NCBI GenBank assembly: GCA_001508855.1
Contig: LGFL01000001.1
Coordinates: 1 to 64,000, forward strand
Direction of reading: 5' to 3'
From: Thermoanaerobacterales bacterium 50_218
GTDB lineage: Bacteria; Bacillota; DSM-12270; Thermacetogeniales; Thermacetogeniaceae
Length of the DNA: 64,000 nt
Shown here: positions 62,298 through 64,000 of the stretch, piece by piece
Layout: each line of letters begins with the position of its first letter
Position numbering within the stretch: the first letter of the stretch is position 1
Notes under the pieces: generated by a model
Told to the model about the DNA's origin: nothing
The model's database searches: none
The model's input: the letters and a program-made list of their open reading frames with translations, nothing else
Position numbers and translations under genes: made by a program

Positions 62298-64000
62298 ATG
62301 TCTTCTACTGCGTGGCGTGTAGAAAGAGAACGATTTGAGGAAATTTATGAGGGCAGCATTGAGCCTGGTAAAGAACCAAAGAAGTTGTTTAGGCAAGCCT
62401 ATGAAGGCACAATTGTTGCTCTTTCCTACGCTGAAATTTTGTTAAACAAGGCAATCAAAGATTTTGGGCCTGACCACCCGGTGGGGTATGGAAAAGATAC
62501 TGCCTATTTCCTCCCTGCCATTCGGGCTCTCAGTGGTGAAGAAGTGACCAAGCTGGGTGACTTAGTCCCCATACTGAACAGAATGCGGGATCAGGTTCAT
62601 CCTGAAATTTCACTGGAGAATGGATTGCTCTGGGGAGAAGCAACAATTTACGCTGCAGAGATCATTGAAGCTGTGAGGTATGCTACAGGTCGGCATGAGT
62701 TCCTCCCCAAGCCGTGGACCGGGTTTATTCCTGACCCCCTGGTGAGGAAGTGGGGAATCAAGCACGTCGACTGGACGATCCCAGGCGAAGTACTTATCGT
62801 TGGGCGTTTCCGCACCTCTGAAGATGCCATCAGGATCGTCAACAAGCTCGTCCAGAAGAGCTTCATGATCTTCCTCTGTGACGAAGTGATTGAGCAGTTG
62901 CTGGAGCAGGGATTCAAATTTGATGTCGAAGCCTGGCCGGTTTACCCACTGGGCAACTTTACCCAGGTCATTCATGCTGTGAACTATTCATTGCGGGCAT
63001 CGAGCATGTTCCCGGGGATTCCTCCTGGCGACCGCTTCATGCACAGGAACTACCTGCGTGACCGCATCCTGGTATTCGTAATGGCACTTGGTGAGCGGGA
63101 CATTGTTAAGGTTGCTGCTTCATTCGCGGCGATCTTCCTTGGCTTCCCGGTGATTGTCGACCAGCCGCTGGAAGAAGACGAGATCTGGCCAGAATGGTAC
63201 TTCTCGATTCAAGACTACGACGAAATGGTTCAGGTTGGAATCGAAGTCCGCGGCATTAAGATCACAGCTATTGAAATTGACATTCCTGTTGCTCACGGTC
63301 CTGCTTTTGAGGGTGAGGCCATCCGGAAGGCCGACATGTATTGCGAGTTCGGCGGCGGTCGCTCGATGGCTTTCGAACTTGTGAAGATGGCTTCTGCTGA
63401 CGAAGTTCAGGATGGAAGGTTCCAGCTTATCGGACCTGACCTCGACCAGCTTGAACCTGGAAAGGCTCATCCTCTGGGAATCGTGATTGAGGTCTACGGC
63501 AGGAAGTTCCAGGAAGACTTCGAACCTGTCCTTGAACGTCGGATCCACTACTTCTGCAATTATGGTGAAGGAGTCTGGCATACCGCCCAGCGTGACCTGA
63601 TGTGGTTCCGGATCAGCAAGGCTGCATTTGAGAAAGGTTTCCGCTTCGAGCACCTGGCGAAACTGCTCTACGGTTACTTCAAGAAAGAGTACGCGGCGAT
63701 CATTGACAGACTTCAGGTTACCATTATCACTGATCCTGCCGAGGTCGAAAAACGGATTGAGGAAGCACGCGAAAAGTACAGAGCAAGAGATGCACGGCTC
63801 GAAGGTCTGCGCGACGAAGCAGTCGAGGAGTTCTACACCTGCACTTTGTGCCAGTCTTTCGCACCGACCCACATCTGCTTCGTGTCTCCGGAGCGGACGG
63901 GTTTATGTGGTGCCGTCAGTTGGCTTGACGCCAAGGCAACCTATGAAATCGACCCGACTGGCGTCTGCCAGCCTGTAAAGGTTACGAAGGAATACCTGAT
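62298..64000 (+). CDS. acsB: CO dehydrogenase/acetyl-CoA synthase beta subunit AcsB (3' end outside window)
   Basis: 567 residues are visible and the frame is open to the window edge; the Moorella protein has 729. It opens MSSTAWRVERERFEEIYEGS. Cluster A cysteines are C515, C518, C527 and C537 (TCTLCQ, then ICF and LCGA), the same spacing as Moorella C506, C509, C518 and C528. The last cluster A ligands lie beyond the edge. It joins CO, a methyl group from the corrinoid protein and CoA to make acetyl-CoA. ATG 62298 follows AAAGGGGG. Confidence 0.96.
   Translation, partial: MSSTAWRVERERFEEIYEGSIEPGKEPKKLFRQAYEGTIVALSYAEILLNKAIKDFGPDHPVGYGKDTAYFLPAIRALSGEEVTKLGDLVPILNRMRDQVHPEISLENGLLWGEATIYAAEIIEAVRYATGRHEFLPKPWTGFIPDPLVRKWGIKHVDWTIPGEVLIVGRFRTSEDAIRIVNKLVQKSFMIFLCDEVIEQLLEQGFKFDVEAWPVYPLGNFTQVIHAVNYSLRASSMFPGIPPGDRFMHRNYLRDRILVFVMALGERDIVKVAASFAAIFLGFPVIVDQPLEEDEIWPEWYFSIQDYDEMVQVGIEVRGIKITAIEIDIPVAHGPAFEGEAIRKADMYCEFGGGRSMAFELVKMASADEVQDGRFQLIGPDLDQLEPGKAHPLGIVIEVYGRKFQEDFEPVLERRIHYFCNYGEGVWHTAQRDLMWFRISKAAFEKGFRFEHLAKLLYGYFKKEYAAIIDRLQVTIITDPAEVEKRIEEAREKYRARDARLEGLRDEAVEEFYTCTLCQSFAPTHICFVSPERTGLCGAVSWLDAKATYEIDPTGVCQPVKVTKEYL

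Overview
The window is a gene-dense, almost entirely plus-strand stretch of a bacterial chromosome of moderate GC. The gene content points to a motile, spore-forming, acetogenic member of the Clostridia, in the style of Moorella or Thermacetogenium. The reasons are: a Bacillus/Clostridium-type fla/che operon with fliY, cheC, cheD and sigD; dipicolinate synthase genes dpaA and dpaB plus other sporulation-linked genes; the order rpsB-tsf-pyrH-frr-uppS-cdsA-dxr-rseP-ispG-proS; and the start of a Wood-Ljungdahl cluster (cooC, CO dehydrogenase, acetyl-CoA synthase). TTG and GTG starts are very common. The species assignment is inference.

Region 1 (1-25750) is the distal part of a large flagellar and chemotaxis operon. 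It runs fliK (5' end cut off), flgD, a TIGR02530-type gene, flgE, flbD, motA, motB, fliL, fliM, fliY, cheY, fliO, fliP, fliQ, fliR, flhB, flhA, flhF, flhG, a PilZ gene, cheB, cheA, cheW, cheC, cheD, a small membrane gene, sigD, a fapA-type gene, an unknown gene and a swrB-like gene. It ends at a clear terminator. The hook protein gene flgE is unusually long and carries a recent tandem duplication. Strong hairpins lie on both sides of flgE.

Region 2 (25750-36650) starts with a sigma-A promoter and a structured leader. It encodes translation and nucleotide functions (rpsB, tsf, pyrH, frr), then isoprenoid and envelope synthesis (uppS, cdsA, dxr, rseP, ispG), and ends with proS. Region 3 (36650-46960) is the rimP-nusA-rnpM-infB-rbfA-nrnA-truB-ribF-rpsO-pnp group, with its own promoter and hairpin leader. 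Between rimP and nusA sits a roughly 200-nt sequence that folds into a closed, multi-helix RNA domain. It is the least explained element in the window.

Region 4 (46960-54900) holds a YlxY-like deacetylase homologue, a DacF-type carboxypeptidase, an M16 peptidase, ymxH, and the lysine/dipicolinate genes dapB, dpaA, dpaB, asd and dapA. A possible sigma-K promoter and an SD-hiding hairpin precede dpaA. Region 5 (54900-59360) contains RNase J, tRNA-Leu(CAG), an ABC1/UbiB-family kinase gene and two long intergenic gaps. Region 6 (59360-64000) holds cooC, the CO dehydrogenase gene and the first three quarters of acsB, running off the right edge.
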